A stretch of 64,000 nucleotides of DNA, taken from the NCBI GenBank assembly GCA_001871475.1, contig MNVE01000003.1:1-64000 (forward strand), in the 5' to 3' direction. Origin of the DNA: Candidatus Micrarchaeota archaeon CG1_02_47_40 (lineage in GTDB: Archaea > Micrarchaeota > Micrarchaeia > Anstonellales > CG1-02-47-40). The notes beneath the pieces were generated by a model. It saw only the letters and a list, made by a program, of their open reading frames with translations, was not told the origin of the DNA and did not search any database. A program made the position numbers and the translations under genes. Positions 38,212-47,317 of the stretch are shown in pieces (the first letter of the stretch is position 1; the number at the start of each line of letters is the position of its first letter).

Positions 38212-39930
38212 ATGGCTGAACTAAAAACCGGTCAGGCGCCAAATGGTCAAAATATTGCCGCTTCAAACGGAGTCAAGACATTTTTCAACACATTCATCAG
38301 CGGCAATAATAGGACTTTTCTTGAAAACGACTGGAGAAAAACAATGGGCAAAAACGGGGAGAATTTTTTTGGAAAGCCTCCTGCGGAGCAGAACAGACTT
38401 TTTGTTTTATTTGCAGGGCAAGCCAGGGAATACGGAATCCCGCGCATGGAAAAGCTGAAATTCATACGCGAAAAGCAGTACGAGCACCGCATAAAACATC
38501 CGCAGGAGATGGGAAAAAACCAGCTCCCATGCCTTGTTTTCATAACAAACGGACCAAGTGCGCACAGGGCATTCAACAACAGGTTCAAATACACTGAAAA
38601 CGGAACACTTTTTAACGGAACTTTTGCGCTTGCATCAATCTCCGCAAACCCGCAAGAAGCAAAATCAAATCAGGATTTTCAGGCGGTTTATTATATCCTA
38701 AATCACAATGCGCATGAAAGTGTAACAAGAAATAACAATCATATGCCCCCCTACATAATCGTCTGCACCCAATGCAAAAACGGCGATGAAGCATCTTTTC
38801 TTGAAGCCGCAGAGCTTTCTCTTGCGCGCACTAAAAAACTCCGCAAAGACGCAACAAGTGCGGGGCACCTGTTTGTCGGGCGGACATGGAAATTCCAGGT
38901 AGGAAAAACAAATGCAAACGTGCATCTGCCCGCGGTAGTCCATGCCATTGGCGAGAGGCGCTTTTACGTAGTAGAAAAGAAAAAGGGCAGGGGCGGCTTA
39001 AAGAAGCTCCCCTTTGAGGATTGGTGCGCCCAAAAAGGGATTTCAGAACATCCAATAGTCGCAAAACATCTTGAAAATCTCCGCCTTCACGCACAGGATG
39101 AACATTATGTGAAGGCGCTTGAGACTGCTTCTGCATCCGTAATCTGGGAGTGCACGGATTCAAGACGGTTTCCCGAACTGACTGCAACTACATACCGGCT
39201 GATTGGCAGCATCCCAAGCGATGAGGAATTTTTGAGAATCGCAAAGGACGGCAAGGTAGAAGAGACTGAATTCGTAATACACGTGAAATGCGGCTACATA
39301 AACACCGCCGTTGCAATCCACAAAATGTTTGACGAAATTCTTAATCGCACCACCACCGGAGAAAAACACATCTCAAGAAAAAGAATTTCCGAAGCATTGA
39401 AAAGAATTCTTAAGGGAAAAACTCCGAGTATGGGCGTAGAAGCGATACTCAACGAGATAGGGGGCGTGAGCGAAACTAACGCAGCGACTTTCAAGAAGCT
39501 TTTCGGCTCATCCGACGATTCAACACGTTCTGTTTTTAGGCACATGTACGCACGCGGGCTTTTTGAAATGAGCGATGGAAAACATCCCCTGCCTTTCATG
39601 ACTGCGGCGAAAACTGTCGTGGATGCACTTGAGGGCATCTGCATAAAAAACTCAAAAGTTGTTCTGCCTAACGGTTTGGAGTCATTTCTCATACACGAGC
39701 AGATTGCAAGAGAGCTGAAAGACCGGCTTCTGCTGCTTCTACAAAACCATGCAGAAGAGATAAAATCAGCTCGCACAGACGGCAAGCTTCCGGACATATC
39801 CGTTACTATGGCGGGGTTGAGCACCGCAAGGAAATGGCTCGTGCCTGATGGAATTTCCGCAGACTTAACCCGAACAGATTCAATTTTAAAGGAAATCCTC
39901 CAAACCGAATTAATGCAAAAAGAACTTTGA
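38212..39930 (+). CDS. Hypothetical protein, no recognised domain
   Basis: Intact long ORF with upstream SD; ATG 38212 preferred. Confidence 0.6.
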   Translation: MAELKTGQAPNGQNIAASNGVKTFFNTFISGNNRTFLENDWRKTMGKNGENFFGKPPAEQNRLFVLFAGQAREYGIPRMEKLKFIREKQYEHRIKHPQEMGKNQLPCLVFITNGPSAHRAFNNRFKYTENGTLFNGTFALASISANPQEAKSNQDFQAVYYILNHNAHESVTRNNNHMPPYIIVCTQCKNGDEASFLEAAELSLARTKKLRKDATSAGHLFVGRTWKFQVGKTNANVHLPAVVHAIGERRFYVVEKKKGRGGLKKLPFEDWCAQKGISEHPIVAKHLENLRLHAQDEHYVKALETASASVIWECTDSRRFPELTATTYRLIGSIPSDEEFLRIAKDGKVEETEFVIHVKCGYINTAVAIHKMFDEILNRTTTGEKHISRKRISEALKRILKGKTPSMGVEAILNEIGGVSETNAATFKKLFGSSDDSTRSVFRHMYARGLFEMSDGKHPLPFMTAAKTVVDALEGICIKNSKVVLPNGLESFLIHEQIARELKDRLLLLLQNHAEEIKSARTDGKLPDISVTMAGLSTARKWLVPDGISADLTRTDSILKEILQTELMQKEL

Positions 39931-39943
39931 AGGTGATTCCCCC

Positions 39944-40531
39944 ATGGAAGACGCATTAGCCAAACTCTTAAAGGGAAACGAGAATTTCGCATGCAACTCC
40001 TGCCAGGTGAAAGTTTCTCCTGAAAAAAGGCAGGAGCTCTGCAAAGGGCAGTGCCCATCCGCGATAGTGCTTGCCTGCTCGGATTCCCGCGTTGCACCGG
40101 AAATAATATTTGATGCTTCATTAGGGGAAATATTCGTGGTAAGAACCGCAGGCAATGTCCTTGATAAAATCGCGCTCGGCTCAATAGAATATGCCGCCCT
40201 GCACCTTCACACCTCCCTAATAATCGTGCTAGGGCATGAAAAGTGCGGCGCAGTAACTGCCGCCTGCAAGGTGGAAAATGGCGCGCAGGCTGAAAGCCCG
40301 AACATTTCAGCAATATGCAAGAAAATCCTTCCTGCAGTAAAGGCGGCAAAGAAGAAACTTCCTTCCGCAGGCGAGGCGGAGATTATAGAGAAGGCATCGG
40401 CAATAAACGTGAAGAAGGTAATCTCCAAGATAAGGAAAAGCCATATAATCTCAAAACTTCTCTCTGAAGGCAAAATAAAAATCGTCGGGGCAAAACATTC
40501 CATAACCTGCTCAAAAGTTGAAATGCTTTAA
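39944..40531 (+). CDS. Beta-class carbonic anhydrase
   Basis: ACSDSRVAPE, VRTAGN, GHEKCGAV motifs. Confidence 0.9.
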   Translation: MEDALAKLLKGNENFACNSCQVKVSPEKRQELCKGQCPSAIVLACSDSRVAPEIIFDASLGEIFVVRTAGNVLDKIALGSIEYAALHLHTSLIIVLGHEKCGAVTAACKVENGAQAESPNISAICKKILPAVKAAKKKLPSAGEAEIIEKASAINVKKVISKIRKSHIISKLLSEGKIKIVGAKHSITCSKVEML

Positions 40532-40572
40532 TATCTTCCTCCTTTTTATATCCCTTTTTCCTAATCTAACCC

Positions 40573-43308
40573 ATGGATGACAAAAGCAAGGAAACATACA
40601 AGCTCAAGAAGCAGCTGCGCGAGCTTGCGCACCATTCAGGCGGCAGCACCGAGATGATTTCGGTTTACATCCCGCCAGGCTATCCCATATACGAGACTTC
40701 AAACAAATTAAAGACAGAGCTGGGGCAGGCATCAAACATAAAATCAAAGGGCACGAGGAAAAATGTCACCGATTCGCTTGCAAAAATAATAAATTATCTG
40801 AAAATGTTTCGAGAAACCCCAAAAAACGGCATTGCGATATTCTGCGGAAACATCTCAAGCAACCCCGCCAAAACCGACATAGAGCTTTTTTCCATGTCCC
40901 CACCCGAACCCTTAAATATACAAATTTACCGCTGCGATTCCGCATTCTTTCTGGATCCGATAAGGGATTTGGTTGAGGTGAAGGATACTTACGGAATAGT
41001 TGTGCTGGATGGGCGGGAGGCGACGATTGCAACCGTGAAGGGGAAGTCCATAATCATACTGAAAAGGCTCAACTCAATGGCGCATGCAAAAATAAGGAAA
41101 GGGGGGCAGTGCCTTGCGCCAGACACTTTAATACAGCTTGCAAGCGGCGAACTTTCCCACATTTCCGAAGCACATGCCGGCTCCCTGATAAAGGCGGCAA
41201 ACCTTCAGGATTTCACATCCACTGATTCATTGTGCTCCGACAAATTCACAACGAAGGCGAAAAATGCCTACAAAATAGTGGTTCATGCCCCGAGGATGGA
41301 AATAGAAGCGACCGCATGGCACCGCTTTTTTACTATAACTGAAAACGGAGTGAAGGAAACGTTTGCAAAAGACCTGAAAAGAGGGGACAGGATGCTTATT
41401 GCAAGAAAATTAAACCATTCCGGAGCAGAAGTGAAAACAGAATTCAAACCTTCCTATCGCATGGTTTTAGGGGAAAATGAATTCCTAAAATTGCAGGGAA
41501 GAAGAAAAGAGCTTAAATGGCCGCAGAGTTTAGTGGCAAAAAAACTCGGCATAACTCAAATGGCAGTTTGCAGGATGGAGCGGGGCGAAATTCCGCTTTC
41601 TGCAGGCAAGATACGGGAGCTGTACAAACTTTACGGGCTGTTCCTTGATGAAAAAAGTTTCAGAGTGCCTTCCGTAAGCCTGCCAGAGTGCTACACCGCG
41701 AACCTCTCCTACCTTCTTGGGGTTATTGCAGGCGACGGCACGCTTGACGGGAACAGAATCATAATTTATGAAAGCTACTCCGAGCTTGCGGAAAAATATG
41801 CCCGCATTGCCAAGGAAACGCTCGGGCTTGAGGCAGTATTGCGCAAGGTGGATAAAACAGGGCAAAAAGGCAGTTTTGCGAAAAAAGAGTATTACGAAAT
41901 CCGCCTCTACAGCAAAGACTTCGCAGAGTTTGTAAATTCAGAAATCTCCCAAACAATCTCCTCTTCGGATATAAGATGCGTTCCTTTGCAGATACAAAAG
42001 TCCCCTCTAAACGTCCAGGCATCTTTTCTTTCAGGGCTCTATGATGCCGAAGGATACATTCACGGAAAACGTGTTGAGATTGCAATGCGCTCAAGGGAAA
42101 TGATGCGCCAGCTGCAGGCAATGCTCCTTCGCTTCGGCATCTGTGCATCATATGGGGAAAAGGCGGTGAAGGGAAACCCGCAATGGTTCGTCAGCATAAG
42201 CGACCTGCAATCCCTTAAGAATTTTGAAACGAGCATAGGGTTTTCGAGGGAGGACAAGAAAAACGCGCTTCGAAGAATTGCATCCAGGCGCATGAAGATG
42301 CAATTCGTTGATCAGGTGCCTGTTGATGGCAGGGAGGTTTTCAAATTCGTAAAAACGCTTGGCTTAAAGACAAGCGATTTTCATGCCGCAAGCGATTTTT
42401 TCAGGAACAAAAAGCCACTTGGAAGGGAAGCATTCATAAAAAATATCAGGGGGGTTCTCCTTCAAAGGGCAGAGCGCCTCGGGCAGAAAAAACTGGCGGA
42501 AAAAATGCTTGCAAAGTGGCTGCCGGAACACATAGGAGTGGCAAAAGTATCAGAGAAAATTCCGATATGCACGGAGAGAAAATATTTTGACCTGACCGTT
42601 CCAAACACTTTCAATTTTGTCGCAAACGGCTTCATAGTCCACAACAGCGCCCGCAGATTTGAGCGCCTGATAGAAGAAAGCATAGAAAAATATTACAAGC
42701 GCATCGGGGAAGCGATGGATACCTATTTTCTTACGGGAATAAAGGGAGTGGTGGTGGGCGGTCCCGGGCCTGCAAAAGAGTTTTTCATGCAGGCAAAGCC
42801 CTTCAACTACCAGATAAAGGTGCTTGGGGTTGTTGACACCGGCTACACCGACGAATACGGAGTCCGGGAAACCCTGACAAAAAGCTCCGAGCTGATACAG
42901 GGGCAGGAACTGCTTGAGGAGAAGAAAATAATAGACTCCTTCCTGAAGGAAGTGGCGCACGGAGGGCTTGCAATATATGGAGAGAAAGATGTAAGGGAAG
43001 CAATGGAAAGAAAAGCAATCAAGACTCTCATGGTTTCGGAAGGGCTGCATTACGTGCGCGCAAAATTGATGAATTCAGCAGGGGAGGAAAAATGGGTGAA
43101 TGCGCGCGACGAGGAGGAACTGGCAGAGAAAGCCGAGGCGGAAAAAGGCTTCAAAATAATGGAGAAAAAAGCGCTTCTTGACGATTTGGTTGATTTGGCG
43201 GAAGACAAGGGGATTGAGGTGAAAATAATCTCAAACGAAACGGAGGAAGGGGCGCAGTTTTTGCAGTCTTTCTACGGAATAGGCGCGTTTTTGCATTATC
43301 GAAAGTAG
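40573..43308 (+). CDS. prf1: Peptide chain release factor aRF1 with in-frame intein
   Basis: aRF1 N-domain; ...AKIRKGGQ // SARRFERLIEESIEKYYKRIGEAMD...; exteins sum to 399 aa. Confidence 0.93.
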   Translation: MDDKSKETYKLKKQLRELAHHSGGSTEMISVYIPPGYPIYETSNKLKTELGQASNIKSKGTRKNVTDSLAKIINYLKMFRETPKNGIAIFCGNISSNPAKTDIELFSMSPPEPLNIQIYRCDSAFFLDPIRDLVEVKDTYGIVVLDGREATIATVKGKSIIILKRLNSMAHAKIRKGGQCLAPDTLIQLASGELSHISEAHAGSLIKAANLQDFTSTDSLCSDKFTTKAKNAYKIVVHAPRMEIEATAWHRFFTITENGVKETFAKDLKRGDRMLIARKLNHSGAEVKTEFKPSYRMVLGENEFLKLQGRRKELKWPQSLVAKKLGITQMAVCRMERGEIPLSAGKIRELYKLYGLFLDEKSFRVPSVSLPECYTANLSYLLGVIAGDGTLDGNRIIIYESYSELAEKYARIAKETLGLEAVLRKVDKTGQKGSFAKKEYYEIRLYSKDFAEFVNSEISQTISSSDIRCVPLQIQKSPLNVQASFLSGLYDAEGYIHGKRVEIAMRSREMMRQLQAMLLRFGICASYGEKAVKGNPQWFVSISDLQSLKNFETSIGFSREDKKNALRRIASRRMKMQFVDQVPVDGREVFKFVKTLGLKTSDFHAASDFFRNKKPLGREAFIKNIRGVLLQRAERLGQKKLAEKMLAKWLPEHIGVAKVSEKIPICTERKYFDLTVPNTFNFVANGFIVHNSARRFERLIEESIEKYYKRIGEAMDTYFLTGIKGVVVGGPGPAKEFFMQAKPFNYQIKVLGVVDTGYTDEYGVRETLTKSSELIQGQELLEEKKIIDSFLKEVAHGGLAIYGEKDVREAMERKAIKTLMVSEGLHYVRAKLMNSAGEEKWVNARDEEELAEKAEAEKGFKIMEKKALLDDLVDLAEDKGIEVKIISNETEEGAQFLQSFYGIGAFLHYRK
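41110..42645 (+). mobile_element. Intein with LAGLIDADG homing endonuclease (512 aa)
   Basis: Cys1 CLAPDTLIQLASGE (block A), TAWH (block B), LLGVIAGDGTLDG and FLSGLYDAEGYIHG (LAGLIDADG), FDLTVPNTFNFVANGFIVHN/S (blocks F-G). Confidence 0.95.
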
Positions 43309-43374
43309 GTTCATTTTCATTTTTGCATTACAGAACGTAAGCTCAGTTTCATTTTTGCATTACCTAAATTAAGC

Positions 43375-45108
43375 TTATTTTTTCAGCTTGAAAATTATCA
43401 CGAAAAGAAGCACTGCGATTACAAAAAGCAGAACCACTATCACTGTAATTGCGAGAAAACCGTCATAGTAAGGTGAATCAGCGGGTTTCTTTTCTTCTAC
43501 ACTTTCCCCTGCGCTTTCCTTTACAACTTCCTTTTCAATCCCTTCCTTCATTCTTCCTTCAATTTCCAGCGTGTTTTTTTCAAGCTCGCGTGCAAAAGCA
43601 AGCGCATAATACGCTCCCATGAGGTTGCCCTCCCTGTCCGCTTCGTATAAATATCTTCCATGCGCGGCGTACGCTTCACTCCACACGCCCGAATATTTCT
43701 GTGAAAGAAGGGATTTCACTTCCACTTCAATCTCTTCTCTTCCCTTCTCAAAACCCTCCTTCCCCGCTTTAGCGCTTGAATATGCATAGGCAGAATCAAA
43801 TATTGAGGCAAGATATTCCCCTTTCTCATAAAGCTCTTGCGCATTCTCAAGCCGCCATGCCGCCTCCTCGTTTTCCACTCCCTCTGTGAGTATTTTTTCC
43901 GTTTCGTCAATCTTCCCGCGCGCCATAAGTGCAAACCCGCTTTCATTAACTTTCTTCCCTTCAACTCCTGCCTCTCCCTTCATCTTCCCTGCAATCATGC
44001 ACCAGCTTTTTGCGTAAAGCGCCTCGCGCAGCAGATAATACTTCTCCTCAATCACTTCATAGCTTGAGTTTTTTACCTCTTTCACATTCTTCTCACTCCA
44101 GGAGCGCCTCAATTCTGCCCCGACACCCATCTCCCAACTCTCTTCAAAAACAGTTTCTTCTCCACTATCTTGCTTCAAGCATTCTTCTGCTTCCCTTACT
44201 GTCTCATTCAAATCCCGCCCGCCTTGCACATCCAATAAGAGTTCCAAATCCACTTTTCCAAGAAACGCCTCGTTTGCCGCGCTGTAATAATACCCGTGCT
44301 CAAAAAGTGTTTTTGCGTTTTTCTGCCTTTGGGAAAAATACTCTTCTATCTGTCCGTTCCCCTGCACTTTGTTTTCCTTTATCTTCTCCCCAAATTCCAC
44401 TAGCATTTCAGAGGCGATTCCCTTCAATTCTTCTGCATACTCCCCCCTGCTCAAGTTTTCCGGAGCCCTCACTAAATCTATCTGACTTTCATTCACAACA
44501 ATTTCCCCTTCCGAAAGCGCAAATTCGTATGCCTCTCCTAAATTTCTTGCCTCAAGCAGGCGCACGCTTGCATTCTCCCCGAAAAAAAGAAGCTTCTCAA
44601 AAAAGCTCTGCACCGGCACCACAAAATAAGTCAGGTTTTTCTCTTCAACAGCATGAAGCTTTTCCACCATCCCTCCAACCGCGCCGATGCTTCCGTCAGG
44701 CTCTATCGTTCCGGTCAGTGCCAAATCATTTCTTACTGTTCTGTTTCCCGCAGCAGCCGCTGCTAAAACAGCCATTGCCGCCCCGCCTGACGGGCCGCTA
44801 ACCTCCCCTCCCCCGCCTCCGTATATGCTAAAAGTAACATCGCACCCGCTTGCATTTGCATACTCTAAGCCAAGCACAGCCGCAATCTCCTGCGAAATTT
44901 GCGTGCTTATCCCGATTTTCGGCCTTATTTGCGTATACACTCTTCCATCTCCAGCGCTTGTGTGCGCCTCAACAGTCACAACATCTCCCTTTCCCTCCCC
45001 GAAAACCGCAGGCACAAAAACGCGCGCGAGCGCGTCAGGGCATTGCGCATGAACTGCATTAAGCAGGAGAAGAAGGGCAAAAAATAATGGGATAACTTTT
45101 CTTTCCAT
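43375..45108 (-). CDS. Exported, membrane-anchored Lon-type (S16-fold) serine protease
   Basis: Signal peptide; GPSGGAAMAVLAA (Ser) and GAVGGMVEKLHA (Lys); C-terminal TM. Confidence 0.8.
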   Translation of the reverse strand: MERKVIPLFFALLLLLNAVHAQCPDALARVFVPAVFGEGKGDVVTVEAHTSAGDGRVYTQIRPKIGISTQISQEIAAVLGLEYANASGCDVTFSIYGGGGGEVSGPSGGAAMAVLAAAAAGNRTVRNDLALTGTIEPDGSIGAVGGMVEKLHAVEEKNLTYFVVPVQSFFEKLLFFGENASVRLLEARNLGEAYEFALSEGEIVVNESQIDLVRAPENLSRGEYAEELKGIASEMLVEFGEKIKENKVQGNGQIEEYFSQRQKNAKTLFEHGYYYSAANEAFLGKVDLELLLDVQGGRDLNETVREAEECLKQDSGEETVFEESWEMGVGAELRRSWSEKNVKEVKNSSYEVIEEKYYLLREALYAKSWCMIAGKMKGEAGVEGKKVNESGFALMARGKIDETEKILTEGVENEEAAWRLENAQELYEKGEYLASIFDSAYAYSSAKAGKEGFEKGREEIEVEVKSLLSQKYSGVWSEAYAAHGRYLYEADREGNLMGAYYALAFARELEKNTLEIEGRMKEGIEKEVVKESAGESVEEKKPADSPYYDGFLAITVIVVLLFVIAVLLFVIIFKLKK

Positions 45109-45193
45109 ATAAAAACAACCCGAAAAGAATAAAAAAATTTATGCATCTCTGCTTGACGCGCTGCGTCAAGTCGATGCACTTTTTTAGTGAAAG

Positions 45194-45304
45194 TGCATCC
45201 GCCGGGATTTTTGGGCGCCAATTACAGCAAACATGCTGCCAATCAGCCGAACCCGGGTCTCAAGCTTGGGAAGCTCGGATCCTACCAGGCTGGACTACGG
45301 ATGC
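45194..45304 (-). tRNA. tRNA-Gly(CCC), interrupted in the T-loop
   Basis: Acceptor GCATCCG/CGGATGC+A, D-arm GTCC-AGCCTGGTA-GGAT, anticodon loop TTCCCAA; about 38-nt insertion (around 45211-45248) between CCGGGTTC and AAATCCCGG. Confidence 0.88.
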
Positions 45305-45337
45305 ACAGGCAATTCTTTTGCCTCGCTATTTATTTAA

Positions 45338-46339
45338 ATGCCCCCTGCGTGCTATATGGCGATGGATGCGTATCTTTGTGCAATAAAATACGCAAAACGC
45401 AGTATTCCAAAGTCTGCTCTTTTTGCCTTCAACACCTGCATAGATGCGGTTGTAAAAACCACCCCCCAAATGCTGCTCTGCCTCCCCCTGATACAGAAGG
45501 ACAGGCATGTGCGGGAAGCGGTTCTTTCTTCTTTACAGAGGGAGATAACCATAGACAAGGAAGAGCTCTCCTTTTTGCGCAAAACCTTCCCCCGCCCCCA
45601 ATACAGAATTGGAGGGCAGGCAGGGCAGGCTGCGGAAGTAGCGCGTGCATTGGGAGTTCTGCCGATAATATTCCCTGAAAGGAAGAAAAAAGAGCTTCCA
45701 ATACACTATGTTTTTGAATACTGCAATTCGCTTGGGATGTGCAATCGCATTATTGCCTCTTACGAGCCGCAGCCGATGATTCCACAGGCAGGCTTGCATC
45801 TTCCAAAGAGGCTCCTTCGCTCCCTCAGTCATGCCTTCCTTGGAGGCTTTCACCTAATGAAATCAAAGGAAGAGATTATGCAATCGGCAAAAATAATCCA
45901 TGCCTGGAAAAAGCAAAACCCGCACCTACGCATCTTCGTTGAGCTTGGCGACTTTCAGAAAAAGGAAGTTCTGGCTGCCGCCAAAAAATACGTCCTTCCT
46001 CCTGCCGACTGCGAGGGGATGAATGAGGAAGAGCTGTTTCTGCTTACTGGCAGGCACGGAATAGATGCGATAAAGAAACTTCCAAAGGGAACTGGCAAAA
46101 TACTCTTTCACTCCCCGAATTTTTCCTTCACACTGCCAAAGGATGAAGGGGACGAGCAGGCGCTCCTTTTTGCAAGATTAGTCTGCTCTTACAGGGCAAA
46201 ATACGGGAAAAATCCCTCTTTTTCCTCGCTTGCAAAATACGCAAAAACCTCCCCTTCACTGCACATAGAAAACCCGAAATTCACGGTTGGGCTGGGAGAC
46301 GCTTTCAGCTGCGCTTACTTTCTGGCGGCAAAAAGATGA
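45338..46339 (+). CDS. ADP-dependent sugar kinase (phosphofructokinase/glucokinase family)
   Basis: YRIGGQAGQAAEVAR and C-terminal FTVGLGDAFSCAYFLA. Confidence 0.75.
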   Translation: MPPACYMAMDAYLCAIKYAKRSIPKSALFAFNTCIDAVVKTTPQMLLCLPLIQKDRHVREAVLSSLQREITIDKEELSFLRKTFPRPQYRIGGQAGQAAEVARALGVLPIIFPERKKKELPIHYVFEYCNSLGMCNRIIASYEPQPMIPQAGLHLPKRLLRSLSHAFLGGFHLMKSKEEIMQSAKIIHAWKKQNPHLRIFVELGDFQKKEVLAAAKKYVLPPADCEGMNEEELFLLTGRHGIDAIKKLPKGTGKILFHSPNFSFTLPKDEGDEQALLFARLVCSYRAKYGKNPSFSSLAKYAKTSPSLHIENPKFTVGLGDAFSCAYFLAAKR

Positions 46340-46357
46340 TTGAATATACCGCGCACA

Positions 46358-46681
46358 TCATCCAAATGTCAGAATCCTATCCGACTCTTCCACCAGTTTA
46401 AGCAAATCCCTCATGGTTGAGATTGGGCAGACGCCGCTGCCCTCCTTCTGCCTTGATTTTAAGCAGGTTCCACATGCCAATATTTTTCCCTTATTCCCAA
46501 GGAAAGAGGCGACCTGTTCATCTACCTTGTATTTCTCGCTTCTGATTTCTTCTATCTCAACGCCCCTGTTCAGAAGAAAGACGCTGACCTCGTGATTTGC
46601 ATTCAGCGCAGTCGTTCCGAATCTGAAGGCATTCCAAACTTCTTCCGGCTCGTTCGTGCTTATGACAATCCCGATTTTCAT
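46358..46681 (-). CDS. DsrE/DsrF-like family protein
   Basis: MKIGIVISTNEPEEVWNAFRFGTTALNANHEVSVFLLNRGVE...CGTCLKSR. Confidence 0.75.
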   Translation of the reverse strand: MKIGIVISTNEPEEVWNAFRFGTTALNANHEVSVFLLNRGVEIEEIRSEKYKVDEQVASFLGNKGKILACGTCLKSRQKEGSGVCPISTMRDLLKLVEESDRILTFG

Positions 46682-46709
46682 TCATAACACCTCTTTATAA
46701 AAACACATA

Positions 46710-46823
46710 TGCGGCCGCCGGGATTGGCAGGCTTGCCTGACAAATTTTGCCGTCAGGCAAATCTTTTGAACCCGGATTATTAGCTTGGAAGGCTAGAATC
46801 CTACCAGGTTGAATGACGGCCGC
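46710..46823 (-). tRNA. tRNA-Gly(UCC), interrupted in the T-loop
   Basis: Acceptor GCGGCCG/CGGCCGC+A, anticodon loop CTTCCAA; about 41-nt insertion (around 46726-46766) between CCGGGTTCA and AATCCCGG. Confidence 0.87.
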
Positions 46824-46868
46824 AAATATGGACTATTTTAGGCAGGATAAGATTAAAAAGATGAAAAG

Positions 46869-46968
46869 AAAATGCGACTCTGCCTGCCCTTCGGGCAAGT
46901 CGTCGCATTTTTCGCTCTATTTGCCCTTCGGGCAAGTCTTGACAACTCCGTTGTCAATCTGCTCAAAA
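46869..46968. repeat. Hairpin array abutting tRNA-Gly(GCC) 3' end
   Basis: aaaatgcgac at 46869 and 46965 with reverse complement at 46902; hairpins ctgcccttcgggcaag, ttgcccttcgggcaa, ttgacaactccgttgtcaa. Confidence 0.75.
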
Positions 46969-47077
46969 TGCGACCGCCGGGATTTTTGGGCCTTCGTTAT
47001 CCCGCGAGGGGAGCACGAAGAGAACCCGGGCCTTAAGATTGGCAACCTCATATCCTACCAGGCTAGACGACGGTCGC
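46969..47077 (-). tRNA. tRNA-Gly(GCC), interrupted in the T-loop
   Basis: Acceptor GCGACCG/CGGTCGC+A, anticodon loop TTGCCAA; about 37-nt insertion (around 46985-47021) between CCGGGTTC and AATCCCGG. Confidence 0.88.
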
Positions 47078-47317
47078 ATCCTTGATGCAACTATTCTTAT
47101 GGATAAGCACATTTAAGAAAATTGCCCTTGCTTGGTAACAGTTTAAACATGGCCGAAAGGGTTTTATCCTTCCTTTACAAGAATAAACTGGGAGGGAGAT
47201 GGGGGTAGAACAATTGTCGGGAGATTTTGTATTGTGTCACACTCCACAACATATAAAAACACCCATACCTAAAATATAAACCTTCCATTCTTAAAACTCA
47301 AAATAGAGGAGATACCT

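Noticed and set aside
39294-40349. 351-aa minus-strand ORF
   Set aside because: Antisense to the orphan gene and to beta-carbonic anhydrase; no protein-like motifs.
44010-44801. 263-aa plus-strand ORF
   Set aside because: Antisense to the S16-type protease gene; low-complexity S/P-rich translation.
45338-46339. PfkB-type ribokinase interpretation
   Set aside because: The C-terminal GLGDAF pattern and overall layout fit ADP-dependent sugar kinases better, although both share the fold.
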